DNA of 64,000 nucleotides from Epiperipatus broadwayi (lineage: Eukaryota; Onychophora; Udeonychophora; Euonychophora; Peripatidae), in assembly GCA_028023455.1 (NCBI GenBank), contig JAQFVV010000031.1, positions 2,728,001 to 2,792,000 of the forward strand, read 5' to 3'. The position numbers were made by a program, and so were the translations under genes. Below are positions 10,840 through 23,780 of this stretch, piece by piece. The notes beneath the pieces were generated by a model that saw only the letters and a program-made list of their open reading frames with translations, searched no databases and had not been told where the DNA came from. Each line of letters starts with the position of its first letter. Positions within the stretch are counted from its first letter, which is position 1.

Positions 10840-12905
10840 TGTAACGATATATAAATATGTCATTACATTAATTTAAAATAAAAACTTAAAAGTTCGCAAA
10901 TAAAAGTAAAAAACTAAACACTAAAATTAAAATGTTTGTTAAACGTATATACATTCGCACAGATGCCAAACTTTAAAAATATTTTTTTTTAAAAAACAAA
11001 TAAATAAGTATTTGAACGTACTTTTTTATAAAAAAAAAAGTACAAGATTTAAAAATAAAAACAGGTATTAATTAATTCTTGTAATCTGTAAATGGAAATG
11101 ATTGTTTATAAATTGTTTGAAAAGCAAGCTAGCCTTGGGCTCTTGTATAATTAAAATGATCTGATGAAAGATAGATAAGAAGAAAAGAGAAATTAGCTTG
11201 ACCAATGGAAGCACTAAGCCTTGGCTCGGACCCTAACGAAAGTGATGGATTAGTGACGTTTTGTTGATTGAATCCATGTGGATTAATATAAAAAGGGAAA
11301 TACAGTTTTTTCAGGAGTTCCAGCGTTGTGTGTTTGAGAGTTGTGGTAGGACGCACATACCACACTCTCTATTTAAAAAAAGAAAAAGGAAAAGACTGTG
11401 ATACCTTGAACCAGCTATTGCCATCTCCAGAACATTATCTTCCAATGGAGGCATCGCGGGAATTAAAAACAGGAACCTGGACTCTTCTACCATAAGCTAT
11501 ATGAAATGAACAATTATTAAAATCAATTAAGAACTTTCGTCAAGTTTTATAAATTGATAAACAAGCCAACTTAAATGTTAAAAACGGACTCTTATCTGAC
11601 TTTTGTAAGTTTTTAAATCAAATTAATAATGTTTAATTTTATATGTTTTCCGATTGATAAAAATCATTTCCATTTTTTTTTTCTCTTATTGTATAAATTA
11701 TTTGTTGTTTAAATTTTAAATGATGAAATTTAAGGTTGGGTATAGACGTTGCATAGATTCGTTAGCGGTTGATAATGTTGTGGTTTTCACATTCGATTAG
11801 AATATATGTCAACGATATCACTGCAAGCATCTTACGATGAATGCTAATGGGATTTGTATATTCCCTATGCAAGTGACGCTTATCGATGACTTTGTATTTT
11901 GATCGGTTGTGTTTAATTTGGGATGTTTTTGACCGTGGAATCTGTGCAGCTGATCTATACTCAACATTTTAAAACAAATTTTATAAAATTCATTTGTGCG
12001 AATGTATCTAAATGTTAAATTTAAGTCGGGCGTGAATGGCTATATAGTTTTGTAAAGTTATATTAAGGGAGGGTAATCTTAGGTTATTCGTTTCGTAGTT
12101 GAATTGGCTCAATGGATTGGATATATTTGTGTAATTAGTAGATGTAGTATGAGATCCGCTTCAGGCAGGATTGCATATATATGCCACACACCTTCTGTTT
12201 GCCTATGGATGGGTTTGTAAGTCGGCAGAAGACTGCAGTCCATTCCTATGGAGTTTTTTGTTTATTGTTCTACTCGCCAACAGATGTCACATTCCTGTTG
12301 GTGGAGAGACCATGTCTTCTCTAATCTACTTACTGATCAGATGTACTTTCCTGACAGTATAGTATTTTGTGTTGTCGTATCATGCTACATTGAATACATG
12401 AATGTATCAGATGGATTGGCGCCAGTTGATTGCGAAATTTGTTGCCTAAGGTTAAATCAGGGAAGAATATTTTCTTTTCAAATGCAGATCTATGTAGTCT
12501 ATTCATACTTGACTATCTAAATAAAATATTAAACTCATTGAAACTTAGTTAAATGTAAAATTAAAAGATTAATAGAAAAATCTAAAATGTTGAATTTATT
12601 CCTCAAAATTTAAATGTTATTTTATATGTGCGTAAATAAATATTTTTATGTGTTAATTTCTGGCAGTGGCTTTTATTTATTGATATTTAAGATATAAATT
12701 AAGATATAGATTTTTATCTCTGCGTCTCCGCTGAGCTAGTGACTTGGGCTAACGATCGGAATATTTAAGTAAAGTGGAATCTTAACAGTGCGTATCTGCC
12801 TACTCTATAAATTTTTCTAGGTTTAAATGCCTAGATGGCGCCTTGTAGAGCAGTTATCGTAGTTTGCGGTTAGATTCGATCTTCACTTTCATTTCGATCG
12901 TTATA
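10840..12905 (+). mobile_element. LTR-like element (LTR-B), copy 1, probably a solo LTR
   Basis: The unit starts TGTAACGATAT and ends CGATCGTTATA, with near-complementary TGTAAC/GTTAYA termini. CTAT is duplicated at 10836-10839 and 12906-12909. Removing the unit and one CTAT rejoins the RTE LINE with only one mismatch to the intact copy (TTCTCT, then R, then TAGAC), so both boundaries are secure. A homologous 2224-bp copy lies at 51470-53693. Both share a TATAAAA box, a TCGGGCGTGAATGGCT block (12027), CAATGGATTGGATATAT (12110), and CTAGATGGCGCC near the 3' end. AATAAA occurs at 12520. There is no ORF of note. Size, TG...CA-like ends, 4-bp duplication, promoter and no coding capacity point to a solo LTR of a long-LTR Gypsy-like element. 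A non-autonomous element with such termini is the alternative. Confidence 0.75.
11287..11294 (+). promoter_or_regulatory. TATA box of LTR-B copy 1
   Basis: TATAAAAAGG follows ATTAA. The same arrangement (ATTAATATAAAA) occurs at the homologous place in copy 2 despite strong divergence of the two copies, which supports a functional promoter in the ancestral LTR. A TTCAGGAG initiator-like stretch lies about 25 bp downstream. Confidence 0.5.
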
Positions 12906-12909
12906 CTAT

Positions 12910-14935
12910 AGACAAGTTGTAAAATTTTTGTGTAAAACTGATAAAAGGCTAATAGGTCTGTAATTTCTAATATCTTCCTTATCACCTTTTTTAAATATTA
13001 ATATTATTACTGCAATCTTCCAATCATCTGGTACATCTTTATTATTTAGACATTTGGTATACAACTTTGCTAAAAAAATTTCTATTTCTTCACCTGCTTC
13101 TTTTAATATAACAATTATAATTCCATCATTATCTGGATCCTTTCCTTTCTTCATACATTTAATTGCATGTTTCATGTTTTCATTTAAAATTCTGGGCAAT
13201 TCAGAAGATGTAATAGAAATAGAAGATACTTGTTCTTTATTACTATATAATTCTTGATAACCCATTTCATAATGTCATCTCTCTTTTTAGTAATAATTCC
13301 ATCTTTTTTTTTTTTATTGCAGATATAAATTTCCTACCAATACCAAAATGTTGTTTTACACTCTTGAGACTTTTATTCTCTTCTACAGATTTCCTTGTTT
13401 ATTCACAGTTATATATTATTATATCATTTTCAACTCTTTTCCACACCATTTTACAAAATTCAAAATATTCAATCCTTTTTAATGCATCATTTTTGTATAT
13501 CATCATATTCCTTCTTTTCTTCATTAATTCTCTAGTCTCAGTAGAAAGTTTATTGGGCAATTGCTGCTTTTTTTACCATCTATCTTTGTTGCAGTTTTTA
13601 AAAGTGTATCAGTTATTTTCATATTGATTTCATTCAAATCTGAATCATGTTCAAAATCTACTAATATTTGAAAGCAAAATTCAAAATATTCAATCCTTTT
13701 TAATGCATAATTTTTGTATATCATTATATTCCTTCTTTTCTTCATAAATTCTCTAGTCTCAGTAGAAAGTTTATTGGTCAATTGCTGCTTTTTTACCAGC
13801 TATCTTTATTGCAGTTTTTAAAAGAGTACCTGTTATTTTCATATTGATTTCATTCAAATCTGAATCATGTTTAAAATCTACTAATACTTGAAACCCGTTT
13901 GTAAGTTCTAATTTAAATTCATTAAAATGTTTTTGAAGATTAGGAATATCAACTGTAAATATTGTTTTTCTTAATAATTTTTGTCTCTCTAGTTTTGTAT
14001 TAACATGTATCTTACATCTTACTAATCGATGATCACTTCCTGTGTTAAATTTATTAAAAACATTACAATCTTGAAATATGTATTTTCTGTTAGTCAAAAT
14101 ATAATCCAATTCTGCTGTACCTTCATTTGGATGCTTCCATGTCCATTTTCTTTTAATATTTTTTTCAAAAAACGAATTCATAATATTAAGTTTTTCTTTT
14201 TCTGCAAACTCCACAAGTCTATGTCCTCTCTCATTTCTATTACCATAACCAAAATTACCTGTAGCATTTTTATCTTTCATTTGTTTACCAATTCTAGCAT
14301 TAAAGTCTCCCATAACAATTTTAAAATGTTGTTTACTCTGATCAAAAGCCTTTTGTACATCCATATAAAAATCTTCTACTACTTCATCACTATGAGAACT
14401 TGTTGTGGCATAAACCTGAATTATCTGCATTTGGTATCTGCTATTAAGTTGTATAACTAATCTTGCCACTCTGTCTGATACACCATCAATTCCCATAATG
14501 TTGTTGTCTCTTCACCTTTTCTTTTAACTTCACAAATTCCAATAATGTCCCATTTAATATAAGATGGTTCTTCTTCTAATTCTTGCAATCTTCCTTCACT
14601 TGAAAGTGGTCTGCAGTTGTAAATACCTAAATAAAAAGTCATCATTAAATGGCAGCTTGGGTCCACAATCAGAGGATTCTTAGCACCCTCCATATTTACC
14701 CACCAACTGCTGCATGGGTTGATGATTTTACAGCTTCCTGGGAACAGAGACCATGATTTATTTTTCTCTGTCATAATTGTATATATATTTATTGGAAAAA
14801 TATTTATCATTTACACATGCATACTAATAATGGCTGAATCGACAAGAATGTATAGAGTGGACATTAGGAATTTGCACTGCTCAGTTCCTTAAGGCCTCCA
14901 AGAGGAATCAAAGGGTCTTCTTTCAGTTAATAGCA
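12910..14935 (-). pseudogene. RTE-type LINE, 5' half of a decayed copy
   Basis: The reverse complement aligns with the 5'UTR, endonuclease and N-terminal RT region of the intact RTE element. It starts at 14935 with the same TGCTATTAACTGAAA 5' end as 54629. The endonuclease keeps YNCRPLSS, CEVKRK, VYATTSSHSDE, GDFNARIG, LDYILTNR and SDHRLV, so most APE-type catalytic residues survive. About 117 bp is missing after GEET (near 14500), shifting the frame. A 5'UTR segment of about 145 bp present in the intact copy is absent. A 222-bp direct duplication lies at 13458-13905. The RT start (KEQVSSISITSSELPRIL to RPISLLSVL) is open at 12906-13265 and is cut by the LTR-B insertion. No product is expected. 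Confidence 0.88.
13458..13905. repeat. Internal direct duplication inside the decayed RTE
   Basis: About 222 bp (13458-13679) repeats at 13680-13905. The order ATTCAATCCTTTTTAATGCA, TTCTCTAGTCTCAGTAGAAA, CAATTGCTGCTTTTTT, TTGATTTCATTCAAATCTG is present twice with several substitutions. The intact RTE at 54.9 kb has this segment once (around 55,920-56,130), so the duplication arose after insertion. Confidence 0.75.
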
Positions 14936-17004
14936 AACTAATAATTTATTATGAATTATTTTATTAACTTTTTTTTATTTGTTTAAATTAATATATTCAT
15001 TCTATATTTTATAATTTAAATTCTATTGATTAGTCTTTTACTTGCAAAATGCATCATTAGATAATAAAATGCTACTATTGTAGATTACTACTAAATCTAT
15101 TTCTGCCAAATATAGAATACACCACTACCACATAATTTTAATCTATTCAGTTGAAGAAACAATGTAACATGACCTTACTGTTTATACACTAAATATTACA
15201 TTACCCAAGCTGTTAAAACAGTGACAAAACTCTCCATACAGTAATATGACTTGCGCCATGGTCACTATTAGAGTTTGTCAATATTTTATTTTTGTGGATT
15301 CGTAAATAATTATATTTAATAATTAGTTTGTTAATCTATCTATAGCCATTATAAGCATAAAATTTTCAAATTTATAAAAATCAAATTATATATTTTTTAT
15401 ATAATGAGGTGTAATTTATACAATAATCAAATTATTTCTTTCTTTAATTTACTTTTCATATATATCTATTTTGAAGATAATTTTTATTCTTGTTATCTCT
15501 GATAAGTTTATTTATTTCCATTTTAAAATCTGGTATTAAATTCTAAATTAATTAATTATTAGTGACAACTCATTATCTATGATGGTTTATATTTTCCACC
15601 GTCGACCATTTCCATAGTAATAATTAGATAGAATGTACATGCTTACTGTTCCACAATTTTATAGAAATAAATTGTGTGTTACATTTCTTCCTTAAAATTC
15701 CAAGAGTTCCCCAGAATTTTTTTAAATATATCTACAATTCTGAAAACAGAAAAATAAAGGAGCATAGAAAACCTAGCTTTTACCAAATATGTAATTAGAT
15801 CGCTGAAAATATTCAAGCTCCAAATGAAGGTGATTTTAATTATGAACATATAAATAAAAATGTCTATTATTTCTATGTAAATGTTCACGTGTTTCAAGTC
15901 TCTAGCTTACCCAATAAGCAGGTAAATGTATGATATAGTAAGAAAAATTGATCTAGGAAATTTTACATTGAATGATAGTACAAGATTTATAATAAGATTT
16001 GAAAAGTATATTACAGATCTGGAAGATTTGATTAATGATATATATATAAGTATGTGTGTTTATATTAAGAGAAGATTTTCATAATGAACAGATCAAAATA
16101 TATTATCTGATTTAATCCATATTGTAGTTAACAGTAATATTGTACTGACATTTGGACTGTATGCCAAGTGTGATTGGCTGAAATTTTGATACAACGCTAG
16201 TGTTAATTTGAAGTTTGATAATTTGTATTATATATACATACATATACAGATGTGGGGTATTTAAATCTACTTTGAACTCTATTTTTCATTTTGCCATCTT
16301 ATTTTGATTTTATTACACCAATAATTTTATTCCCATTCTGTTTTCAAACTCTTGAAAACTAACAATATTTATTTTTAAAAAGATTATAAATCAGTGGTTT
16401 CTAATCTTTATTATGAAGATCATTTATAGTTTTTAGCGTTTTACCAAGTCGTCTATTGCAACCATAAAGTATTAACGATTTGATATTAGGTGCTTTGATT
16501 TTTTTCTGATTCTTCTTTGTTTATAATGATTACATACTAGATACTTTATTGGTATATAAAAGTATCAGTTAGATTGCTGATTGTGATTGATTTTATGTTG
16601 TTAATATTTTCTTTCCCAGTAACATTAATGTGTCACGTGAAAATTGTAGTCCACATTACAAGTTTGAATAGTTAAGTGTTTCTTTTACATTGCTGTATTT
16701 AATCCTTCCTCTTTGAAATGAAGAGTATTTAAATTTTTGAACGAAAGCATTTTGATTGCATGAGTAAAGTAAATTTAGCCTAAGTGATTTTGCTGAAGTG
16801 AGAAGATTAATGATAAAATCACTAACACTGCTTATCTAAAGTTTTAAATGTAGTTTTGAATAAATCAAGTATGGTTTACATACATTAAACTTACAGAATT
16901 TGTAAAATGTGTTAAATTATAAATACAGTAAAACTTGCAAAATTATCAGACCATTTTAAAATCAAGTGCAAGAAAGTAATGGAATTTCCCAATTGGATTA
17001 ACTT
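14936..17004. other. Non-coding DNA with one family A fragment
   Basis: Only a short relic at 15205-15255 (AGCTGTTAAAACAGTGACAA and CTCTCCATACAGTA) can be related to another locus, namely the palindromic element at 43.0 kb and the repeat at 17.0 kb. The remainder is AT-rich without ORF or RNA signal. The ORF at 15679-15897 is hydrophobic by base composition only. Confidence 0.45.
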
Positions 17005-17600
17005 TCACTAAACATCACATGATCACCATTTCTTATACTTGCTCATAACTGCTATTAAAACAGACAAAACTCTCCATAGAGTAGTGCCACTCAGTGCAAG
17101 CCAGAGTAATCAATGGATGCCAGAAGTCTTGTGCATAAAATCCCTATCTAATGCATACTTATATAATATTCCCAGACTAGTTTCTAGCTTGTGGCTTTCG
17201 TCAGTGAGGAGCCTTGAACTGAGAGCACTGCACCTAGATCTTAGAACCCAGATCTTAATCTAATGTAACCCCCCCCCCCAGTCATGTTTTATCTCTACTT
17301 AATTACAAAACTATGAGAATAAAATTGAAAACACAATAATATTTTCAATCCAAGATCATTAGCTCATGTAGCCATATAGGTCTGAACTCAGTTCAGTACC
17401 CATATGTTTTTGTGTCTTTGGTTCTTTAATAACCATAACCACCACTATCCTATTAGACAGGATTGGTATTAAACCACTCAACATCACATGATCATCATTT
17501 CTTATGCTTGCTCATAACTATTATTAAAACAGGCAAAACTCTCAATAAAATTGAAAACACAATATTTTCAATCCAAGCTTATTAGCTTATATAGTCATAT
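17005..17600 (+). repeat. Family A repeat fragments
   Basis: 17012-17260 matches the left arm of the 43.0-kb palindrome over almost its full length. Shared words in order are AACATCACATGATCACC, TTGCTCATAACT, CAAAACTCTCCATA, GTAGTGCCACTCA, CATAAAATCCCTATCTA, GTCAGTGAGGAGCCTT and GCACTGCACCTAGATCT. A second partial copy begins at 17479 with the same AACATCACATGATCATC start. Between them a C12-13 run (17268-17280) and the words AGCTCATGTAGCCATATAGG link it to the 6.2-kb and 31-kb copies. Confidence 0.65.
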
Positions 17601-20600
17601 ACGCCATAGAGATTAAGTTTCATAACTTATGACTTTTAAAAACTTTTTAAGCAAAAAATCATCTTTTTACTATAGAATAGTTTTAATTCACTTCTGAAAT
17701 ATTGTAAAAAAGTCAAAAATATTTATACCTTTTTCCAATAACAAGATTACACAAGCATTGAGACCATGTATGTCAAAACTTTACTATAAAATATTCTTAA
17801 GTGGTTTTCTCTTCCAAATGATGAACCCATTGATACAACAATCAAATTTACTTAGCTAATTTATGTAACTGATTTTGTGCTTCTTAAAAATTGTGACTTA
17901 TCTGAAAAGCCTTGAATGATTTCTACAAAATATGCATTGTTTTAGACCGATCATGATGGTTAAGTTAAACAAGTATATAAAAATTGGCCAGTAATCTATT
18001 GTAAATGTTTATTACAAAACATATGAGTAATGATCTTCAAGATGTAGTAGCTGTGAATTAAGTTAATTTCATGCTCATACGTCAAAATTGTTTAAGATCT
18101 TATGCCAGGAAATGAATTCCTATTTTTTTACAATCGTTAATGAAATGAAATTCTTATAATTCAAAAGAGAAGTGTTAGCATTTGTGGTTAATAGTAAGTT
18201 GAATCTGGCTGACGATTTGAAATATCAGTAATAATTAAAAAACATTTTGTTTTGGTTTTTATTTGAATAGGGACTATCAAAGTTATTTTTTATTTTTGAA
18301 GTAAAATTGATTTATTTAACATATTAAATAATCTAAGACTTAATTGCTTTGAAAGTCACATGACTTTCAAGATCCAGAAGTGACAGGTTGAGCTTGAATT
18401 TGAAATCTTTTGCTCTTTAAGTCATCATTCTACCACCATGCTCATGTAAAGAGCATTAAAGAAAATTTGAAGATTATTGTCTAAAATCTCTGATGCTAGA
18501 TCAGAAAAACATGTAGCATGGCGATACATTTTTTATTCATGAAAATTACAAACTATTATGACAATATGAATTTGCATTCATAATAAATAACCAAAAGTAA
18601 AAAAGCACTCAAATATTTTTTCCCCACTCAATATATCCTCGTAAATGTTTTTTTTTTGTTCTTAGTAGTGTAAAAACTAAATATAAAAACTGTTTGAAAA
18701 TAGAGTAACTTTAGTTCTCAAAAAGTTTAATATTTAAAATCTAGTGAATAGAAAGCAACAGCAGGACCTATATTGAATATTTTGTAGTTCAGTTTTTTAG
18801 TTGTCTAATGTGAGTGCGTGTAATTTATTTTTCATTCTTATTACTTCACAACTAACTACTTATATTATTGGATATGGCCTTATTTATTTTATAAAACAAA
18901 TAACACCTACATGCTTGTTATCTTTAAACATAAAAATATTGGGAACTACTATATTAATAATTTTATTAATCATTCATTAGATTAGAGATTATCCACTTAA
19001 TGAATAATATTTCTGTATTGATGTAATAAAAATTACACTACAGAAATATTGGTAACTATTGTTGTAAATAACATAAAAATTCAATTTTGGACAGTTCAGT
19101 AAAAGTCTGGAGATGGATCTATTAAGGATATTATCATTGCATGAAACTTTTAAATAGCTAAAGAAAGTTTGTGAAAATTTTATTATTTCAATAATTTACA
19201 TAAATATTAATTTCAACAATATCATTATTTTACCTACTGTCATTTGCTATGGAATTCACGTGATGTTTATTTATCAAGAAAGCTGCAATTTTATTGAATT
19301 GATTAGACTATGATCTTTTTTTCTTTTCTATTTCTCTCTTTCTTTATTTTTACTTTAATTTATATTACCACCTCCTCTCCTTTATTCCAACTCTAATTAT
19401 GATAAAAGTGCAATAATGTAGTGAGAGATTTCATAGTTGAATCGCTTACAGAGTTGTCATTTCCAGAATTCGATTGGCTAACACAGTAATGGTGGAACTT
19501 CTGAAAGTCTTGTAGGCTTATGTTTAAGTTTTCATTGCAGGAATTTGTTATTATGTTGAATAATAATTTGAAAGCCACAATCTATTGTAAATAAGACAAT
19601 ACATTTTCAATAAACACAAAATAAGACATCATCATACTAAAATGATCACCATTGAATATTGTAAAATGTATGTAATGCTTTATATATGAGTATAAATTAG
19701 ATGGTATTTTATTTCTTCTTTATGGGATTTAATAGTTTTTACATTAGAATCTGTGTGATTAAATGTAAACACACTTTATGAATTAGTCAATGAAAAGTTA
19801 ATTACATATTTTTTTCATTTCAAATTTCTTAAATAAAATTTTATTTTATTTTGACAGCCGAATTACTAGAAAAGTTAGAGAAGCAAGATTTATATACTAT
19901 AATTTTAAAAGAATAGAGAAAATTTAAAAGACCAAAATTTAAATAGTGAAAAACATAACATATTTATCAATTAATTTTATTTTTTAATTATGAACACTTT
20001 CATTACAACATGCATACATACTACATACTATTTAAGAAGGAATGAACTCTCCTAATACCATTTATATTAAATTTAATTAAACATTTCACAATACCTCATT
20101 CAACTATTAAGCAGATAAAAATAAATCCACTTTAGAGAAACAAGTTTAAGCAATGACATTTTAGAGATTCAATACCAAATCTACTGAAATATTTTCTCAG
20201 TTATTTAAATTGGCCTAAATAATTTACAAAAGTAGATTAATTTTTATTTATATAGTATCTGAAGACAATATTACCGAAATGCTTAATTAAATTTAATGCA
20301 TACCAATGCTTGTAAAATTATTCGGTCTTTAAAATATTATATATTACTCAAATTATATTATTTCACGTTTGGAAGACATTAGTAACACGAGCTGCGGATT
20401 GGAGCAAGCCTGCACGATAATTGGTCATATACAAAAGTATTTAGAATCTCGATTTCTAAAGCAACTAATTCATAAATCAGAACTTATTTATTTTAATTTG
20501 TAACCATTTCTAATTTATGAGCGCCTTGCAAATCAGGATATTTAACCAGTACATACATATTCAAGTAAATCTCATTACTTTGTTACACTAGCTTTATGGT

Positions 20601-21634
20601 CAACACCCTGTAAATACAAATAATGAGACAAATTTTGATATTATGTTAGTAATTATGAAAAGAGCACATGATGAAATTACAATATAACTTATCAAAAGAA
20701 CTGGTATATCGAAATAAAATAAATGAGTAAAAATGAGACCACCATTTGAACCATAACGATGTGACTTTATTACAAAATATACATTAATAAAATATAATAC
20801 GAAATTAATTAACGATTATTAAAAAGGAAAAAAAAACATTACAGCAAGATAAAAAAATACCCAATGTAAGGAATATCCTTTTATTTGGTCTATCACAAAA
20901 AAAATTTCTATTAATTTTTTAATCTGGAATTTTATTACTATATCTTTTGCATGTATAAATATAGTGATTATTTATATTTGTTAAGAATAAAATTAGTGCA
21001 TCATTATTCAAATTTATACATATCTATAAAGCAATAATTTATAATAGTTATAAAAAATAACACATATTAAACATCATATGTGTTTGCATGTTACCTATGA
21101 CTTATGAATATTAATTTATTTTTTACTTATAAACTTGGGCAGAAATTTTGATGATTATTCTAAATTAATATAAATAATTATAACAATATCTTATAAATTT
21201 ATACGGATAAAATTATCTCTTTACTTATCAAAAAATATATATATATATATTGTCTCTCATGCTTTTGAATTTATTAGTTTAGAAGGAAAATATCTGTACA
21301 ATATCATAAACAAATATACTTTTTCTCAAGATAGTTTTATATAAAAAAAGGTAGTATATTCATCTTTAATTTAACATGTAAAACAAATAAGCTTATATTC
21401 ATCTATCATTATTGTGGCTAATGTATACATGGACACCGTCTAAATGTAAAAATATCTGTTTCTCTAAGCTTACATAATGCAATAATACATCCATTTAACT
21501 TATTCATAAAATGCTGAAGCTTTTATTCTCTAATATAAAATAAAAATTTACTACAACACTAAAAATATATTCTTTAACAATTATCCAAACAAATAAATCA
21601 TAAAATAATGACAAATAAATATTTATTTACTAAC
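17601..21634. other. AT-rich non-coding DNA
   Basis: Nothing definable was found over about 4 kb. Small ORFs such as 19393-19578 lack any family signature. A pyrimidine-rich tract lies at 19313-19395. Confidence 0.4.
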
Positions 21635-22016
21635 GTATGTAAATGAGATATTTATTTATATAGCGATGTATATAAATTGTAATAAACTAAAGATCAGCAT
21701 TTCAAGCTAATGTACATGCACATTTTATGAATGTTAATAATAAATACTTTCATTTCCAACACAAGATAAAGTCTTTACGAAAGAATAGAATGAATCATCT
21801 ATTCTTTCAACCCAAATGTTTAAATATGGGCAAATCTTAAGCACTGGAAATGAAAGCTGAAGATAAACCAATCACTTTAAATTACTCTTTACCATGTCTG
21901 AATGAATGAAGCCTAGGAAATTTTCTAGAATTTAGGACATGCCATTCTTAAATGAAACTAACCATATGTAAATGAGATATTTATTTATTTATATAGCGAT
22001 ATATATAAATTGTAAT
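21635..22016. repeat. Pair of 50-bp direct repeats about 330 bp apart
   Basis: GTATGTAAATGAGATATTTA to ATAAATTGTAAT occurs at 21635-21683 and again at 21964-22016, where one extra TTTA is present. The copies are otherwise nearly identical (GTATGTAAATG against ATATGTAAATG, GCGATG against GCGATA). The 280 bp between them has no ORF. This could be a segmental duplication or a tiny LTR-like element, but no target duplication is evident. Confidence 0.55.
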
Positions 22017-22950
22017 GTATATATCTACCCAGTTTCTTGAAATAAACTTTTTTTATTCTAGGAATAATACTATTATTTAACTATCTCAATTTTATGTACG
22101 TATGCCTAGATGCTATATATTAAAATATATATTAAAATTGATATTTATAGATGTATATTTTTCTCAAATTTATTTAAGCTTATTTTAAAAAAGGCGAGTA
22201 ATACATTATAGTACCGCTAAAAGTATATGCTTATATTTTATGTCTATTAAAGCTTTCATATATCAGCAAATTGTATAAGTAATTAAAGCATATTTTTAAA
22301 TGTTATTCTTGCACTTGATTTTTTTATTTAATTTTTTAAATTAGTAATCAGTAAATAAATAAAAAAATATGTATCTTCTGAATTTAACTTGTATATTATA
22401 AGATTTTGAAATATATATGTATGAGATGACGTTACCATTTGCATTATATTATCCTTTTTATACAGTGCACCACCAATAATTATTCAGTCTATTTTTCTAA
22501 AGTTTAATGTCTTTTTCCTTGTGGCCCTTTATGATCTGATTGAAGAAGATATCACTTGGATTGTGTCTTCTACTAATTTATGGATTATCTCTACAACAAA
22601 ATAATTAACAAATGAATTATAAGATGAGAAAATTATTAATTTTAAATTAGTTGTTAATTCTTCCAGTCCTTTGGAGATCTGATTGATGAAAGATAAGAAT
22701 GTGTTTGCTCTTTTTTCTTTGCCTTTTATAAATCCAATTTTCTTAAAAAATTTCCATATATATATATGTGTGTGTGTTCTTATTAGTTCTGAAGACAAAA
22801 ACATTCTTCTACTTCCCCATTACAAAGTCTAGATTATTCTTTTAGCATTTATCACATATTATTCTATTTGATAAAACTGATTATTATAAATAAACTAACA
22901 AATACATTATATAGATAAATATTTTTTTTTAAAAAATCAAAATGATTTAT
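22017..22950. other. AT-rich non-coding DNA
   Basis: No element or gene is visible. The ORF at 22529-22804 on the minus strand contains a THTHIYIW stretch arising from a TA/CA microsatellite and has no family signature. Confidence 0.4.
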
Positions 22951-23467
22951 TTGGTGTGATAATATGTTGGACTATTTCCATCATCTATCAGAAAATATTA
23001 AATGTCTAGAAAATGTTCAACTTAATTTAAACTTTTCAAATACAAACGACTTGTTAGTAACAACACAAAAATAAACATCACAGATTAGTAATTACACGTT
23101 TTGAATGTGCTGCTGGCCTGACCCATGACTTAGCATAGAAATCAAATTGACACCTTTAGATTCTCAAATATTGAATTTTAAGGCAATTTTGTCTTAAAAT
23201 TCGATATTCAAGAATCTAAAAGTGTAAGTTTGATTCCTATTCTAATATTGTCATGGGTCAGGCCCGTAACACCTGAAGAAGAATGAAGAAAAACACTACT
23301 TAAAACCTTGGGTAATTACTAATCTGTATTGTTTATTTGTGTGTTAGTACTAACAGATTGTTGGTATTTGAAAAGCTTAAATAAAGTTTAAAATTTTCTA
23401 TACATTGAACATTTACTGATAGATGATGGAAATAGTCCAACATATTATCACATGTACTGGCAGATAG
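22951..23467. mobile_element. Large foldback element with 12-bp flanking repeats
   Basis: Long imperfect arms run inwards from 22956 (GTGATAATATGTTGGACTAT) and 23451 (the reverse complement). Matched blocks include CCATCATCTATCAG, AACTTAATTTAAACTTTTCA-like, CAGATTAGTAATTAC, GGCCTGACCCATGAC, and a central hairpin TTGAATTTTAAGGC against TCTTAAAATTCGATA. AATGATTTATTT lies just outside on both sides (22941-22952 and 23468-23479). There is no ORF. The size of about 500 bp and the 12-bp flanking repeat resemble the family A palindromes more than a classical MITE. Confidence 0.65.
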
Positions 23468-23569
23468 AATGATTTATTTTTTAAAAATTACTGAGATTAA
23501 TAATTAATTTTACTATTATTTTTTGTAATAATTCAAATAAATATATTGTTTTGTATGTGTAATTTTATT

Positions 23570-23780
23570 GGTAGTTTTTGATTATGTAGACTGTGGCTGC
23601 TAGGTGACACTGCAGAACCACCAAAAAGCCTGCAAGTGATAAATTTCTATACAAAAATGGTTGAAACCAATGAAAAATTAAAATTAAAATGTCTAAGGCA
23701 AAATATCAAAAGTAAGTAAAAAATCACTTGCAGGCTTCTTGGTGGGTCTGCAGCATCACCTAGCATAACTGAAAACTACC
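23570..23780. mobile_element. MITE with 8-bp target-site duplication
   Basis: The inverted termini begin GGTAGTTTT and extend about 60 bp inwards through GCTAGGTGAYRCTGCAGA, ACCACCAARAAGCCTGCAAG and TGAT. The left arm has a 12-bp insertion (near 23590). The exact 8-bp duplication ATTTTATT borders both ends (23562-23569 and 23781-23788). The AT-rich centre has no ORF. An 8-bp duplication with long inverted arms is typical of non-autonomous hAT-superfamily elements, although the GGTAG terminus is not the usual CA-rich hAT start. Confidence 0.75.

Noticed and set aside
14029-14460. 143-codon plus-strand ORF
   Set aside because: It is the antisense shadow of the decayed RTE endonuclease.
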